NCBI RefSeq assembly: GCF_019801465.1
Contig: NZ_JAHVJA010000001.1
Coordinates: 744,001-808,000 of the forward strand
Reading direction: 5' to 3'
Origin: Leisingera daeponensis
GTDB taxonomy: Bacteria > Pseudomonadota > Alphaproteobacteria > Rhodobacterales > Rhodobacteraceae
Length of the DNA: 64,000 bases
A model generated the notes under the pieces. It did no database searches. It saw only the letters and a list, made by a program, of their open reading frames with translations, and was not told where the DNA came from. This document shows positions 16,552 to 24,378 of the stretch, in pieces. Position 1 is the stretch's first letter; every line of letters begins with the position of its first letter. Made by a program: the position numbers and the translations under genes.

Positions 16552-17229
16552 TCAGGCCCTCAGTTTCTGCCGCCAGGAAAACGCCACCCCGGAGGTGACA
16601 CTGCCCCGGGTGCTGCCGCTGCTAACCGACCCCGGCACCAGAACACCGAGGCAAGCAGGCCGGACCAGCCTCACAGCTGCTCCAGCAGCGGCACCTGGCC
16701 GTACATATGGCACCACTTCGAACTCTCCGGTCCGATAGCCACTGAAGGCTGATAGAGTGGTTGCCGCCCGGTCCTCGACAACGCGGTGAAGAGCGCGCCG
16801 AGTTCCGGTTCCAGGGTCATAGTCGAAAGAAATCATGTCACCAGGAGACAGCGCATATCCCTGTGGCAAACCGCCAAGGCGCAGACTGAATGCGTTGGAG
16901 GGCACTGCCTCAATCACCGGCGCAAACCCTGACAGCGCCGCGCCCAGCGGATCCCCGGCCGGGCCGATCCGGTGCGGGTGGCAAACCTCAAATGCGCGCC
17001 CCGGAACGGACAGCGCTGCCAGTAGCGTCAAAACCTCATCCGCAGCCCGTGACGCCATCGGTGCCAGTGCGATTGAGCCGCGCCAGTAAGGTGGAGCCAC
17101 CTCAGCTGTCAGCAACTCACCACCGTGCAGACTGTTCATCTGCAACGGGCGATCCAGATCCAATCGCACCTCTTGCACTCGCAAGAGGTCCATGAAACCG
17201 GATAGCGCCAAGGGGTACACCAAAGCCAT
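16552..17229 (-). CDS. Phage distal tail protein (unnamed family)
   Basis: A 225-aa protein between the tape measure and the DUF2163 gene, the slot of the GTA gp12 distal tail protein. The sequence is not an obvious DUF2460 match, so the assignment is by position. It is beta-rich with repeated short strands (RPLQMNSLHGGE, AEVAPPYWRGSIALAP, YALSPGDMISFDYDPG). The stop is 1 nt from the next gene and the start abuts the tape-measure stop. Confidence 0.7.
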   Translation of the reverse strand: MALVYPLALSGFMDLLRVQEVRLDLDRPLQMNSLHGGELLTAEVAPPYWRGSIALAPMASRAADEVLTLLAALSVPGRAFEVCHPHRIGPAGDPLGAALSGFAPVIEAVPSNAFSLRLGGLPQGYALSPGDMISFDYDPGTGTRRALHRVVEDRAATTLSAFSGYRTGEFEVVPYVRPGAAAGAAVRLVRPACLGVLVPGSVSSGSTRGSVTSGVAFSWRQKLRA

Positions 17230-19292
17230 CAGCTTATCCTCCGCGGGTCTTTGTTGATTTGCGCTACAGAGCGCGGCAGCTGGTGGCGGTCATACTGCTG
17301 CAAGCCCTGCCGCACTCCGCTTTCCACCATGCTTTCAATCTCGGCATTGCCGCGGGCCCCGGACACATTCACGTTGATTTCCACCCGGCCGCCGTTGCTG
17401 CTGGCAGGCATCCGCTGGCCCTTGCTGTGGTCAATCACGCTTTCATTCGGGTGGACCATGGCCAGATAACCGCCCTTGCCGTCCAATCCGCCGGACCGAG
17501 GGCCGCTGCCGGTGTAGCCGCCGCCGTCAAAACTCAGCAGATCACCCACACCGTCAAAAATGCCACTGTCCTTCATCACCCCCATAAAGGCGGCATTGGC
17601 AAACATCTGCGCCCAGCTGGACAGCAGGCTGGACAGCGCATCCTGGGCGCTTTGCGCCCCTGTAACAATGCTGGCAAAGGTGGAGGCCGCAGAGGATTTC
17701 AGACTGTCAGCCGCGGATTTAGCATCCCCGAACTTCTGTTCCACAGCGTCCAGCGCATCGGCATATTCTTCCTCCGACAGGATGCCCTGGCGCTTCATTG
17801 CCTCCAGCTTGGACAGCGTCTCCGCATAGCTGCCCCCAGCTGCGCCCGCCTCCCCGAAGGAAGCCTTTATGCGCTCCAAGACCTCGGCGTAATCGGACAG
17901 GTCCGGCACTGATGCCTTGGCCGCTTTGCCGGTGCCGCCAATCTCGGTGCGCAGTCCGGTTTCAATCGGGTTAACCGCTGCACCCTCCACCGACACCAGA
18001 CCTCCGCCGGATTGCCCGATGGCCCCCTCCAGGATGGAGACATTGCTGCCGGTTCGGGCCAGCTGGGCCTCCAGTTCCTGGCCGGTTTTGAGCAAGTCCT
18101 GGCGGGTGATGATCAGGGACGCCAAGCGCTGCTGTTCTTCCTCATAGGCAGCCGCGTTGATTGCGCTGGACTTATCACCGTGAAACCCCGTGGCATTCAG
18201 AAGGCTTTGGGTGTCGGCAATCTGTGAGGTCAGACCGGCCCATTCCTCGCTGTTGAGAACCATAGCCTTATGCTCAGCCAGAGCAGCCTTGGCGTTTTCA
18301 TGCCGGGTACGGGCCTCCTCCAGCTTGGCCCGCGCCGTGGCTTGGCTAAAGGTGATCCCCCGCCCCAAGGCCTGGTCCAGCAACTGGCTTTGGCGGATTT
18401 CATCACCCATGGCTGCCACAACATTGTCAGTGGCCAACTGCAATTGGGTCTGCGGGGTTAGAAAGCTCTGGATTGCATCAATACCCGCATTGAAACCGCG
18501 AGCGATATCCGCCAACGCCGTGGCCCCGGCCACCAAAAGCGGCGCAAGCTCAATCAGCGCAGAATTCAGCTGCGCGGAAATCACCCGGCCCATCAGGTCC
18601 AGCTTGGTCTGGGCATCTTCGGCGCCGCGGATCAGGCTTTCATCAATGATGATACCCAGATCCCGGGCCTCCTGGCGCATCTTTGCCATGCCGCCGCTGC
18701 CTTCGCGCAGCAGGTTGACCATGGCCACACCTTCACGGCCGAACAGGGCAGCGGCTGCCGCGGCGCGCTCGGTCGGGCTGGCAATCCCGGCGATTCTATC
18801 CGCGACCTGAGCCAGGGCATCATCCAGTCCCGCAGCCGCCAGCTTGTCCGCTTCCAGCCCCATACTTTTCAGCATCTTGGCAGCCGCGCCGCCGCCCAGC
18901 TGGGCCTCCCCCAAGCGCTTATTGAAGCGCTCCAGGCTGCTGTCCAGCGCCCCCTGCGATACGCCAGCGCTTTCTGCCACCGTGCGCAACTCTTGCAGCG
19001 CATCAGTGGAAAGCCCGATCTTATCAGCAGTCTTTCCAATGTCGTCCAGGGTAGACACAGTGCGCTGCACTTTGGCCAACACCGCCCCAGCACCCAGGGC
19101 TGCCATCACTGGCGCCAGCCGCTTGGCCGCAAATCCCAAAGCGTCAAAGGATTTAGACGTGCGCGACAGGTTGCGCTGCGACTGCTTGGAAAAGCGCTCC
19201 ACCCGCCGGATATTGCGGTCCATCGCCTTGGCAAACTCGCGGTCGCGGGCCGCCAGGATGATGTTAAGCCGCTCCAGATCCGTGCCGCTCAT
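17229..19292 (-). CDS. Phage tail tape measure protein
   Basis: A 687-aa protein, long and helical. The N-terminus RLNIILAARDREFAKAMDRN is like TMP heads. Hydrophobic segments lie at about 55-75 (LAPVMAALGAGAVLAKVQ) and in the centre (ALIELAPLLVAGATALADIA at about 240), with coiled coils around them. The C-terminus has a glycine-rich part (FDGGGYTGSGPRSGGLDGKG) and HPNESVIDHSKG, common in siphovirus tape measures. It sets tail length and forms the DNA channel. It overlaps the small chaperone gene by about 29 nt. At 687 aa it predicts a tail of moderate length. Confidence 0.88.
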   Translation of the reverse strand: MSGTDLERLNIILAARDREFAKAMDRNIRRVERFSKQSQRNLSRTSKSFDALGFAAKRLAPVMAALGAGAVLAKVQRTVSTLDDIGKTADKIGLSTDALQELRTVAESAGVSQGALDSSLERFNKRLGEAQLGGGAAAKMLKSMGLEADKLAAAGLDDALAQVADRIAGIASPTERAAAAAALFGREGVAMVNLLREGSGGMAKMRQEARDLGIIIDESLIRGAEDAQTKLDLMGRVISAQLNSALIELAPLLVAGATALADIARGFNAGIDAIQSFLTPQTQLQLATDNVVAAMGDEIRQSQLLDQALGRGITFSQATARAKLEEARTRHENAKAALAEHKAMVLNSEEWAGLTSQIADTQSLLNATGFHGDKSSAINAAAYEEEQQRLASLIITRQDLLKTGQELEAQLARTGSNVSILEGAIGQSGGGLVSVEGAAVNPIETGLRTEIGGTGKAAKASVPDLSDYAEVLERIKASFGEAGAAGGSYAETLSKLEAMKRQGILSEEEYADALDAVEQKFGDAKSAADSLKSSAASTFASIVTGAQSAQDALSSLLSSWAQMFANAAFMGVMKDSGIFDGVGDLLSFDGGGYTGSGPRSGGLDGKGGYLAMVHPNESVIDHSKGQRMPASSNGGRVEINVNVSGARGNAEIESMVESGVRQGLQQYDRHQLPRSVAQINKDPRRIS

Positions 19293-19470
19293 AGTACAGC
19301 CTCACAAGTTCATCTGTTTCCGCCCGGCTCGGCGCATCCGCGCCCGGCTTGCCCGCCTTGGCCTGATCCGCGTAGCCGCGGGCAATCAGTATCCAATCCC
19401 GCGGGATCATCGCCCGCACCTGGTCAGGCAGGATCCCCAGCGGCGCAGCGCTGCGGATAATCCGCCTCAC
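19264..19470 (-). CDS. Small tail assembly chaperone (GTA rcc01693-like, DUF2376)
   Basis: A 68-aa protein, MRRIIRSAAPLGILPDQVRA then a helix with ARGYADQAKAG and LVRLYYERHG. It recalls the short DUF2376 proteins placed before the tape measure in GTA-like clusters. It overlaps the preceding chaperone by 4 nt and the tape measure by 29 nt. In lambda-like phages the two chaperones are linked by a -1 frameshift. Here the 4-nt overlap would let them be coupled or fused; I did not find an obvious slippery site. Confidence 0.65.
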   Translation of the reverse strand: MRRIIRSAAPLGILPDQVRAMIPRDWILIARGYADQAKAGKPGADAPSRAETDELVRLYYERHGSGAA

Positions 19471-19904
19471 GCCCCAGGCGCGGGTCTCGTCTTTTTTTCG
19501 GAAGTCCCTGCGTCATCCCCGCCCGGATCCTCGCCGCCGCCCGGTCCTGCCATGTCCGGATAAAAGGCAATACCGACCAAGCCCTGCGCGACCTGATAGA
19601 GATGCGGGTTGTGCTCCGGGCCTAGAGCGGACACCAGCGCATCGGCCTTTTCGGCCTCCATCCCGTTGCCCACTAGGCCCAGGGCCACCAGGTCGCGCAC
19701 CTCGCGGGCTGTTGGCTTTTGCGCCCGGCCGAAAAAACCGTCATGCAAATCAAAGATCCCGCGGTGCAGATCCTCGAAACGCTCGATTTCGCCATTGCCC
19801 AGCAACAGCGCATGGCGGGTTTGGCCCAGCTTTTCCGCCAGGCCGCCCCGTGGTGCGGCGACGGCAGCGCCGCCGTCCCGCTCCCCTACCTTCGCAATCG
19901 CCAT
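19467..19904 (-). CDS. Phage tail assembly chaperone
   Basis: A 145-aa protein located between the tail tube and the small chaperone, the normal slot for a gpG-type chaperone that coats the tape measure. AIAKVGERDGGAAVAAPRGG is followed by a helical central part (RHALLLGNGEIERFEDLHRG) and a Glu/Gly-rich end (GGGEDPGGDDAGTSEKKTRP). The sequence family is not recognised, so the call rests on order and size. Confidence 0.65.
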   Translation of the reverse strand: MAIAKVGERDGGAAVAAPRGGLAEKLGQTRHALLLGNGEIERFEDLHRGIFDLHDGFFGRAQKPTAREVRDLVALGLVGNGMEAEKADALVSALGPEHNPHLYQVAQGLVGIAFYPDMAGPGGGEDPGGDDAGTSEKKTRPAPGA

Positions 19905-19907
19905 GAG

Positions 19908-20318
19908 TTACGCCGCAGTGAAGGTCACAGCGCCGGAGCTGGCCAGCGAAATGGACCCAGTGCCCTTTCCGTCCTCCCCCAGCTGGAGGTTGACAAAGAA
20001 CGTGCTTTCGAAAGTGCCGAGGCCCGGGAAGAACATCTGAAATTCCGCCGAAGGATTGTCTGCCATGGCGATTTCAATGGCCTTTGCCTGCGCGGCATCG
20101 CCGGTGATCAGAGCGTAATCACCACTGGCATCAACTGATTTGGTGCCCGCAAGCGATTCACGCCACTGCGCACCCTCGGGCGTGGCGGGATCCGGCGCCG
20201 TGGCGTCGATCTGCTCATTGTTGATGGACAGGCTTTTGCCTGTCAGCGATGCAAAGGGCACAAACGCCGCGTCGATTTTGACCAGCAGCAGAATTGCCCG
20301 GCCCAGAATTTTAGCCAT
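19908..20318 (-). CDS. Major tail tube protein
   Basis: A 136-aa protein starting MAKILGRAILLLVKIDAAF at 20318. The longer frame to 20348 crosses a terminator-like hairpin. The beta-rich sequence (AALTKSLSINNEQIDATAPD-like strands, then DASGDYALITGDAAQAKA, FFPGLGTFESTFFVNLQLG) ends in an AVTFTAA strand, as in TP901-1/GTA-type tail tube proteins. Hexamers of it stack to form the tail. It lies just before the chaperones. Confidence 0.8.
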   Translation of the reverse strand: MAKILGRAILLLVKIDAAFVPFASLTGKSLSINNEQIDATAPDPATPEGAQWRESLAGTKSVDASGDYALITGDAAQAKAIEIAMADNPSAEFQMFFPGLGTFESTFFVNLQLGEDGKGTGSISLASSGAVTFTAA

Positions 20319-20348
20319 AGCCGTTCCTTCCAAGTTGTCGGATTGCAC

Positions 20349-20376
20349 AAAAAAAGCGCGCCCAAACGGGCACGCT
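20349..20376 (-). terminator. Terminator-like hairpin before the tail tube gene
   Basis: On the minus strand, a 9-bp stem with one mismatch and a 4-nt loop (20355-20376) is followed by seven T's (20355-20349). It lies between the tail-completion gene and the tail tube. It may partly separate head-completion from tail transcripts. Confidence 0.65.
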
Positions 20377-20401
20377 CAAAAGCGGCGCCTATCCCCGCGC
20401 C

Positions 20402-20818
20402 TCAGGCGTCCAGATGAACCTGCAGGGCCAGGCGGCCCAGATGGTCCTTTCCGTTCCTGGCGCGCTCCACGTACCAGGTCTGGATTTCAACCTCAGTGAC
20501 TGTGAAGCCCTCGGCGGCCACCACCTCCGGCCGCTTATGCAGGGCAGAGGAAACCGCCTCGCAGATGTGGGAAGCCTCCACCTTTCCCGCAGAACCGGCC
20601 CGCGAATGGACCTCCAGGCCGAACTGCACAATGGCGCCGCGGGTGGCGCCGGCATCATCTTCTGAAACCTCGCTGCGGCCAAAGCGGACGTAAGGCAGGT
20701 GGATCCCCTCCCCGGGTTCATCCACTACACGATCCCCGACCAGGGTGGCCACCCCGGGATCCGCCACCAGTGCCGCGCGCAACCCCACCTGGGCTGCGGT
20801 CAGGTATCCATCAGCCAT
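20402..20818 (-). CDS. Tail completion / terminator protein (DUF3168)
   Basis: A 138-aa protein of the DUF3168 (gp17-like) group: YLTAAQVGLRAALVADPGVA at the N-terminus, then GDRVVDEPGEGIHLPYVRFG, FGLEVHSRAGSAGKVEASHI and a C-terminal WYVERARNGKDHLG region. It caps the tail at the head end or joins head and tail. It overlaps the neighbouring gp10-like gene by 8 nt. Confidence 0.8.
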   Translation of the reverse strand: MADGYLTAAQVGLRAALVADPGVATLVGDRVVDEPGEGIHLPYVRFGRSEVSEDDAGATRGAIVQFGLEVHSRAGSAGKVEASHICEAVSSALHKRPEVVAAEGFTVTEVEIQTWYVERARNGKDHLGRLALQVHLDA

Positions 20819-21209
20819 TGCCAGCCACCTCTTTCGCCGCCTTCTTCACTGCGCGCTTGATCCGGTTCCGGTGCTTTTTGCCGAGATACTGACGGGTGCG
20901 ATGCACATGGTGCGAACCTTCGGTGGTGCCGCGGTCGCCTCGCTTGCGGCCGTGCTCAATCGAATAGGCCCGGTCTTTTTCAGCCCGGGGCGCGTCCGAG
21001 GCGATAACCACCACCTCCCCGACCATGCCGCCATCATGATATTGCGTTGTGATCTGCTCCCGGGTTTCGCCAGTCACGTCGGGCGCCAGAACCCTCGCAA
21101 CCCGGGCGCCTTCCTCAGTGGATTTCTGGATGGCGCCCGTAACGTGCTTTCGCTGGGCATCAGGCAGCTTCTCCAGTTGCCTGATCAGCCTTGTGCTTTC
21201 AACCTTCAC
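20811..21209 (-). CDS. HK97 gp10-like head-tail joining protein
   Basis: A 132-aa protein resembling HK97 gp10/phage virion morphogenesis proteins: IRQLEKLPDAQRKHVTGAIQ, an ARVLAPDVTGETREQI segment and RAYSIEHGRKRGDRGT, ending with a basic helix (HRNRIKRAVKKAAKEVAGNG). It would help attach the tail to the capsid. It overlaps the upstream adaptor gene by 4 nt and the DUF3168 gene by 8 nt. Confidence 0.8.
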   Translation of the reverse strand: MKVESTRLIRQLEKLPDAQRKHVTGAIQKSTEEGARVARVLAPDVTGETREQITTQYHDGGMVGEVVVIASDAPRAEKDRAYSIEHGRKRGDRGTTEGSHHVHRTRQYLGKKHRNRIKRAVKKAAKEVAGNG

Positions 21210-21556
21210 TCGGCCGCCTCCCCGCGCTCCAGCAGAAACTCAACAGTTTCCCCCCGCCCATCGGGATCAATCGGCGCAGCCTTGATGTCCCAGGGCCACC
21301 CCCGCACACGCACCCGATCCCCGCCTTTGACACCCCAGGCAGGGCCGGAAAGGCTGGACCGCACCCGCAGGGTTGCAGTTGCGGTCGCTTCCAGGCGGCC
21401 CGCGGCAACCTGTTCCTTGCCCGGCGTCTGCCGCAGCCACCCACGGGCCTCGAACAGATCTTCCCAATCGCCCGAAAGATTACCGTATTGATCCCGGCCT
21501 CCGTCGCCGCCCTTGCGCTGGAATTCCACCAGATCGCGGTATTTTCCTGCAGCCAT
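21206..21556 (-). CDS. Phage head closure / head-tail adaptor protein
   Basis: A 116-aa beta-rich protein with AAGKYRDLVEFQRKGGDGGR and DWEDLFEARGWLRQTPGKE, followed by strands typical of the SPP1 gp16/HK97 head-closure adaptors (RLEATATATLRVRSSLS, GDRVRVRGWPWDI). It would form the stopper under the portal. It is coupled to the gp10-like gene. Confidence 0.8.
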   Translation of the reverse strand: MAAGKYRDLVEFQRKGGDGGRDQYGNLSGDWEDLFEARGWLRQTPGKEQVAAGRLEATATATLRVRSSLSGPAWGVKGGDRVRVRGWPWDIKAAPIDPDGRGETVEFLLERGEAAE

Positions 21557-21558
21557 GG

Positions 21559-21858
21559 CTACGCCCCAAGATCGCGAAGCGGGGCCAAAAGCATTCGAAC
21601 CCCCATTGGCAACTCCACTTGCCCCCCGGAGGTGACCGGCTCGCGGTTTTCATACCAATCCGCCACCAGCAGGCGCACAGCCTGCAGTGCGTCCGGCGGC
21701 CAGCCACCGGGAAAATCGACCTCCATGTCGCGCCGCAGATGGCGCGCCACGAAACTTTCGGCGGCCCCTATGTAGCCTTCAATCAGCCCATCATTGCCGC
21801 TGTCAGCGGCCGGAATGGACAAATGCAGCTTCATATCTGCGGCGCTGATCTGGGTCAT
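21559..21858 (-). CDS. Phage head-tail connector (gp6-like)
   Basis: A 99-aa helical protein, MTQISAADMKLHLSIPAADS, with GLIEGYIGAAESFVARHLRR and DALQAVRLLVADWYENREPV. This is the usual HK97 gp6 connector pattern of four helices. It forms the ring below the portal. It overlaps the preceding small gene by 4 nt. Confidence 0.85.
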   Translation of the reverse strand: MTQISAADMKLHLSIPAADSGNDGLIEGYIGAAESFVARHLRRDMEVDFPGGWPPDALQAVRLLVADWYENREPVTSGGQVELPMGVRMLLAPLRDLGA

Positions 21859-22103
21859 TCGGAGCCGCTTCCCTCATCACCGTCCGCACCCTCATCGGTG
21901 GAACCTTCAGGAACCAGAGATTTGACCTTGGCCAATTCGGTCTCAGCCTGCTTTTTGGTCAACTTCACCACCGGCGGGTTTTCACCTTCCATCAGCGCCT
22001 CGACCACCTCGCGGCCCCTTTCCCCCAGAGGCGACACGTCCAGGACACCCGGTCGCAGGGTTCCGATTTTGGTGTGCCGGGTCTGCTTTACCTTCACAAA
22101 CAT
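21855..22103 (-). CDS. Small phage protein after the capsid gene
   Basis: An 82-aa protein, with a KVKQTRHTKIGTLRPGVLDV beta-rich N-terminus and a highly acidic C-terminus (EGSTDEGADGDEGSGSE). A short protein in this place between capsid and connector is common in Rhodobacteraceae phages. It may be a head decoration or structural protein. No family name can be given. Confidence 0.6.
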   Translation of the reverse strand: MFVKVKQTRHTKIGTLRPGVLDVSPLGERGREVVEALMEGENPPVVKLTKKQAETELAKVKSLVPEGSTDEGADGDEGSGSE

Positions 22104-22135
22104 GCGCTTGCCTTTCCATCATCATTGAAGGGATA

Positions 22136-22161
22136 GCCCGCCCGGATCAAACCGGGCGGGC
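22136..22161 (-). other. Strong G+C hairpin between capsid and connector genes
   Basis: A perfect 10-bp inverted repeat GCCCGCCCGG/CCGGGCGGGC with a 6-nt loop follows the major capsid stop on the minus strand. There is no T-run, so it may act as an mRNA stabiliser or a partial terminator that keeps capsid transcripts in excess. Confidence 0.6.
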
Positions 22162-22183
22162 CAGCTGCAGGATCACCCGCCAA

Positions 22184-23506
22184 TTAGGCGAAGGTGAAAT
22201 CCCCGGTGACCATGGCTGCAGCGCGCTTGATCGCCAGGGCGGCGCGCTTGCGGGCCTTCATGGTCAGCATGTCTTCGACAAAGTTCTGATCATGCTCCGA
22301 GGAAATGATTACCTCCGCATCGCTGCGGTCATAGTAGGTTGCTGCCATTTCCAGATCGCCAGCCAGCCATTCATTGGCGCTCATGGTGTTGCTTTCCACA
22401 ACATCCTTACCCCACAAAACCGGTGTGGACTGCGCGCCAGGATTGCCAAAAACGAACCGGCCTGCGCTGTCTTTCAACAGGTCGATGGCCGCCCAGTCGA
22501 GCGGGTTCAGCACAAAGGCCGTGGGAATGTAATCCGCCAGCACAACCTGAAGAACCGCCAGGCGCAGACGGTCGATCCGGGTCTGGTTCGGAAGGCCGGC
22601 GGCCGCAGCAAAGGCGGTTGCATTCGGGATCAGGCCATGCAGATTTTCCCCGACACCATCACCGGCCAGGATCTGCTTTTCCTCCTCCAGATCCAGACCA
22701 TAACGCAGATCCACGTCAATTTCGCTCTGCAGAAGATCCGCGTCCGCCATGGTTTCCTCGGTGATGTTGGTCACAGCACCGATTTTTTTGACCTGGGCCT
22801 GCGCCTTGGTCCAGCCGAACGCCGACGCCGGATAGGTGCCGCCTTCAGCAATGGCCGCAGTGGCATCCGTGCGCAGGGTCTGCTTGCGGTACTTCACCAA
22901 GTCCGATCCGGTACGGCCACGGCTCAGCAGGCTGACGATCCGCAGGCGGCGGCGGGCCATGCTGACCGGAGCACGCTCCTCCTCGTGATAGATCAGGCCG
23001 CCGCCGGACCCGTCTGCCGTGGTGATCGCATTGGAAACCGGGATGCGCAGATTGCCGCGGGCGCCACTCTCCAGGAATGCCTTGATTTGCTCTCCGCCCT
23101 CGGCCAGTGCGGCCTGACCCATGGTCATGCGCGCCTCAGCGCCACCGCCTACACCTCCGGAAGCCAGCACCTGGGACACCTCCAGGATCTTTGCGTCCTG
23201 CCCCTCCAGCTGCTCGGTGATCTTGTCGGCGGTCTGCTTCAGGGTGTTCTGGGCGGTCAGAAGCTTGTCCGCCAGGTTTTTGGTCTCCTGGGAGACCTCG
23301 CCCGCCTTCTTGGCTTCTGCCAGCGCATTTTCAGCGGTCTGCTTCACCTCGCCGTTCAGCTGGCCGAGCTTCTGGCTGACCTCAGCCAGCAGCTTCTCGG
23401 GATCGGCCGAAGCGTCAGCCCGAACACCGCCAAACAGAACCACGTTTTGCGGCGCAGCCGCAGCCAGTGCCGCCACGGAAATGGCGGGCATATGTAGTTT
23501 CTTCAT
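22184..23506 (-). CDS. Major capsid protein, HK97 fold
   Basis: A 440-aa HK97-type capsid protein. A helical delta-like domain fills about residues 30-115 (QLNGEVKQTAENALAEAKKA, LKQTADKITEQLEGQDAKI). The mature capsid body follows, with TTADGSGGGLIYHEEERAPV, ITEETMADADLLQSEIDVDL, a GLIPNATAF P-loop part and a C-terminal AEVIISSEHDQNFVEDMLTM. The prohead protease gene is next upstream, so processing removes the delta domain. The first residues (LHMPAISVAALAAAAPQN) are unusually hydrophobic. Confidence 0.93.
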   Translation of the reverse strand: MKKLHMPAISVAALAAAAPQNVVLFGGVRADASADPEKLLAEVSQKLGQLNGEVKQTAENALAEAKKAGEVSQETKNLADKLLTAQNTLKQTADKITEQLEGQDAKILEVSQVLASGGVGGGAEARMTMGQAALAEGGEQIKAFLESGARGNLRIPVSNAITTADGSGGGLIYHEEERAPVSMARRRLRIVSLLSRGRTGSDLVKYRKQTLRTDATAAIAEGGTYPASAFGWTKAQAQVKKIGAVTNITEETMADADLLQSEIDVDLRYGLDLEEEKQILAGDGVGENLHGLIPNATAFAAAAGLPNQTRIDRLRLAVLQVVLADYIPTAFVLNPLDWAAIDLLKDSAGRFVFGNPGAQSTPVLWGKDVVESNTMSANEWLAGDLEMAATYYDRSDAEVIISSEHDQNFVEDMLTMKARKRAALAIKRAAAMVTGDFTFA

Positions 23507-23521
23507 TTCGGAAATCTCCGG

Positions 23522-24373
23522 TTAGATGGAATTGAGTTTCGCCAGCGCATCCTGCGCCAGCTGGGTCACGGCAGCGCCAGACTTGCCGCTGTCAGGGGCA
23601 GCGCCAGACTTGCCCCCGCCTTTGAGCGCGGCCACCAGCTGGCGGCGCTCGGATTTCGATGCCCTGGCCCCGCTGGCCAGAAACAGATCAAGCTTTTTGG
23701 CTGCCGCCATGGGCGTGAATTCCGCAGCATTCTGCGCAGTCTCCACAGCATCGCTGTCAAGCAGACTGTCCGCAAACCCCTGGGAAACTGCGGCCTCACC
23801 GCCGATCCAGGTTTCACGGTCCAGCATGGCGGCAATTTCAGCCTCTGCCATACCGGTGCGTGCGGCGTAGATGGAGGCCGCAGCCTGATCAAAGGGCTCC
23901 AGCCAATCGGCGACATCGCGGAAAGCGTGCCGGTCGCCAGCAGCCACCACCCAAGTGTTATGGATCATCAGGAAGGCGGCCCGGCCGATCTGAACCTCAT
24001 CACCGGCCATTGCGATGATGGAAGCGGCCGAGGCGGCAATGCCAAGGATCCGCACAGTCACCCTGCCCTTGTGCTCGCGCAGCAGGTTGTAAATCGCCAG
24101 ACCCTCGAAATAGTCGCCCCCCGGGCTGTTGATATTCACCACCACATCACCGCTGCCGACGCTGCGCAGCACAGCCGCGATACGCTTGGCGGTCACACCA
24201 TCCCCCCAGAAGTCGGCGCCAATGGGATCCAGCACTGAAATGGAGGTGGCGCCCTCATCATCGGCCGCCGCGCGAATGTCCGGGTTCCAGCGCTGCGCCG
24301 CGGTGGCGGTCACGTCGCTTTTGACGCCAGGGCGGCCAGGCACGGCCGCCTTGGGCAGATTGCTTTTGCTCAT
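23522..24373 (-). CDS. Head maturation protease, ClpP-related (S14)
   Basis: A 283-aa ClpP-like prohead protease. INSPGGDYFEGLAIYN holds the oxyanion-hole motif. The catalytic serine is in AASAASIIAMAGD, the histidine in MIHNTWVVAAGD, and the aspartate probably in DRETWIGGEAA. It lies between portal and capsid, as in HK97-like phages, and would trim the capsid delta domain. The C-terminus has a duplicated KSGAAPDSGKSGAA stretch, which looks like a short internal repeat. Confidence 0.93.
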   Translation of the reverse strand: MSKSNLPKAAVPGRPGVKSDVTATAAQRWNPDIRAAADDEGATSISVLDPIGADFWGDGVTAKRIAAVLRSVGSGDVVVNINSPGGDYFEGLAIYNLLREHKGRVTVRILGIAASAASIIAMAGDEVQIGRAAFLMIHNTWVVAAGDRHAFRDVADWLEPFDQAAASIYAARTGMAEAEIAAMLDRETWIGGEAAVSQGFADSLLDSDAVETAQNAAEFTPMAAAKKLDLFLASGARASKSERRQLVAALKGGGKSGAAPDSGKSGAAVTQLAQDALAKLNSI

Positions 24374-24378
24374 TGGCC

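Noticed and set aside
22292-23497. 401-aa + strand ORF across the capsid gene
   Set aside because: Shadow of the HK97-type capsid protein.
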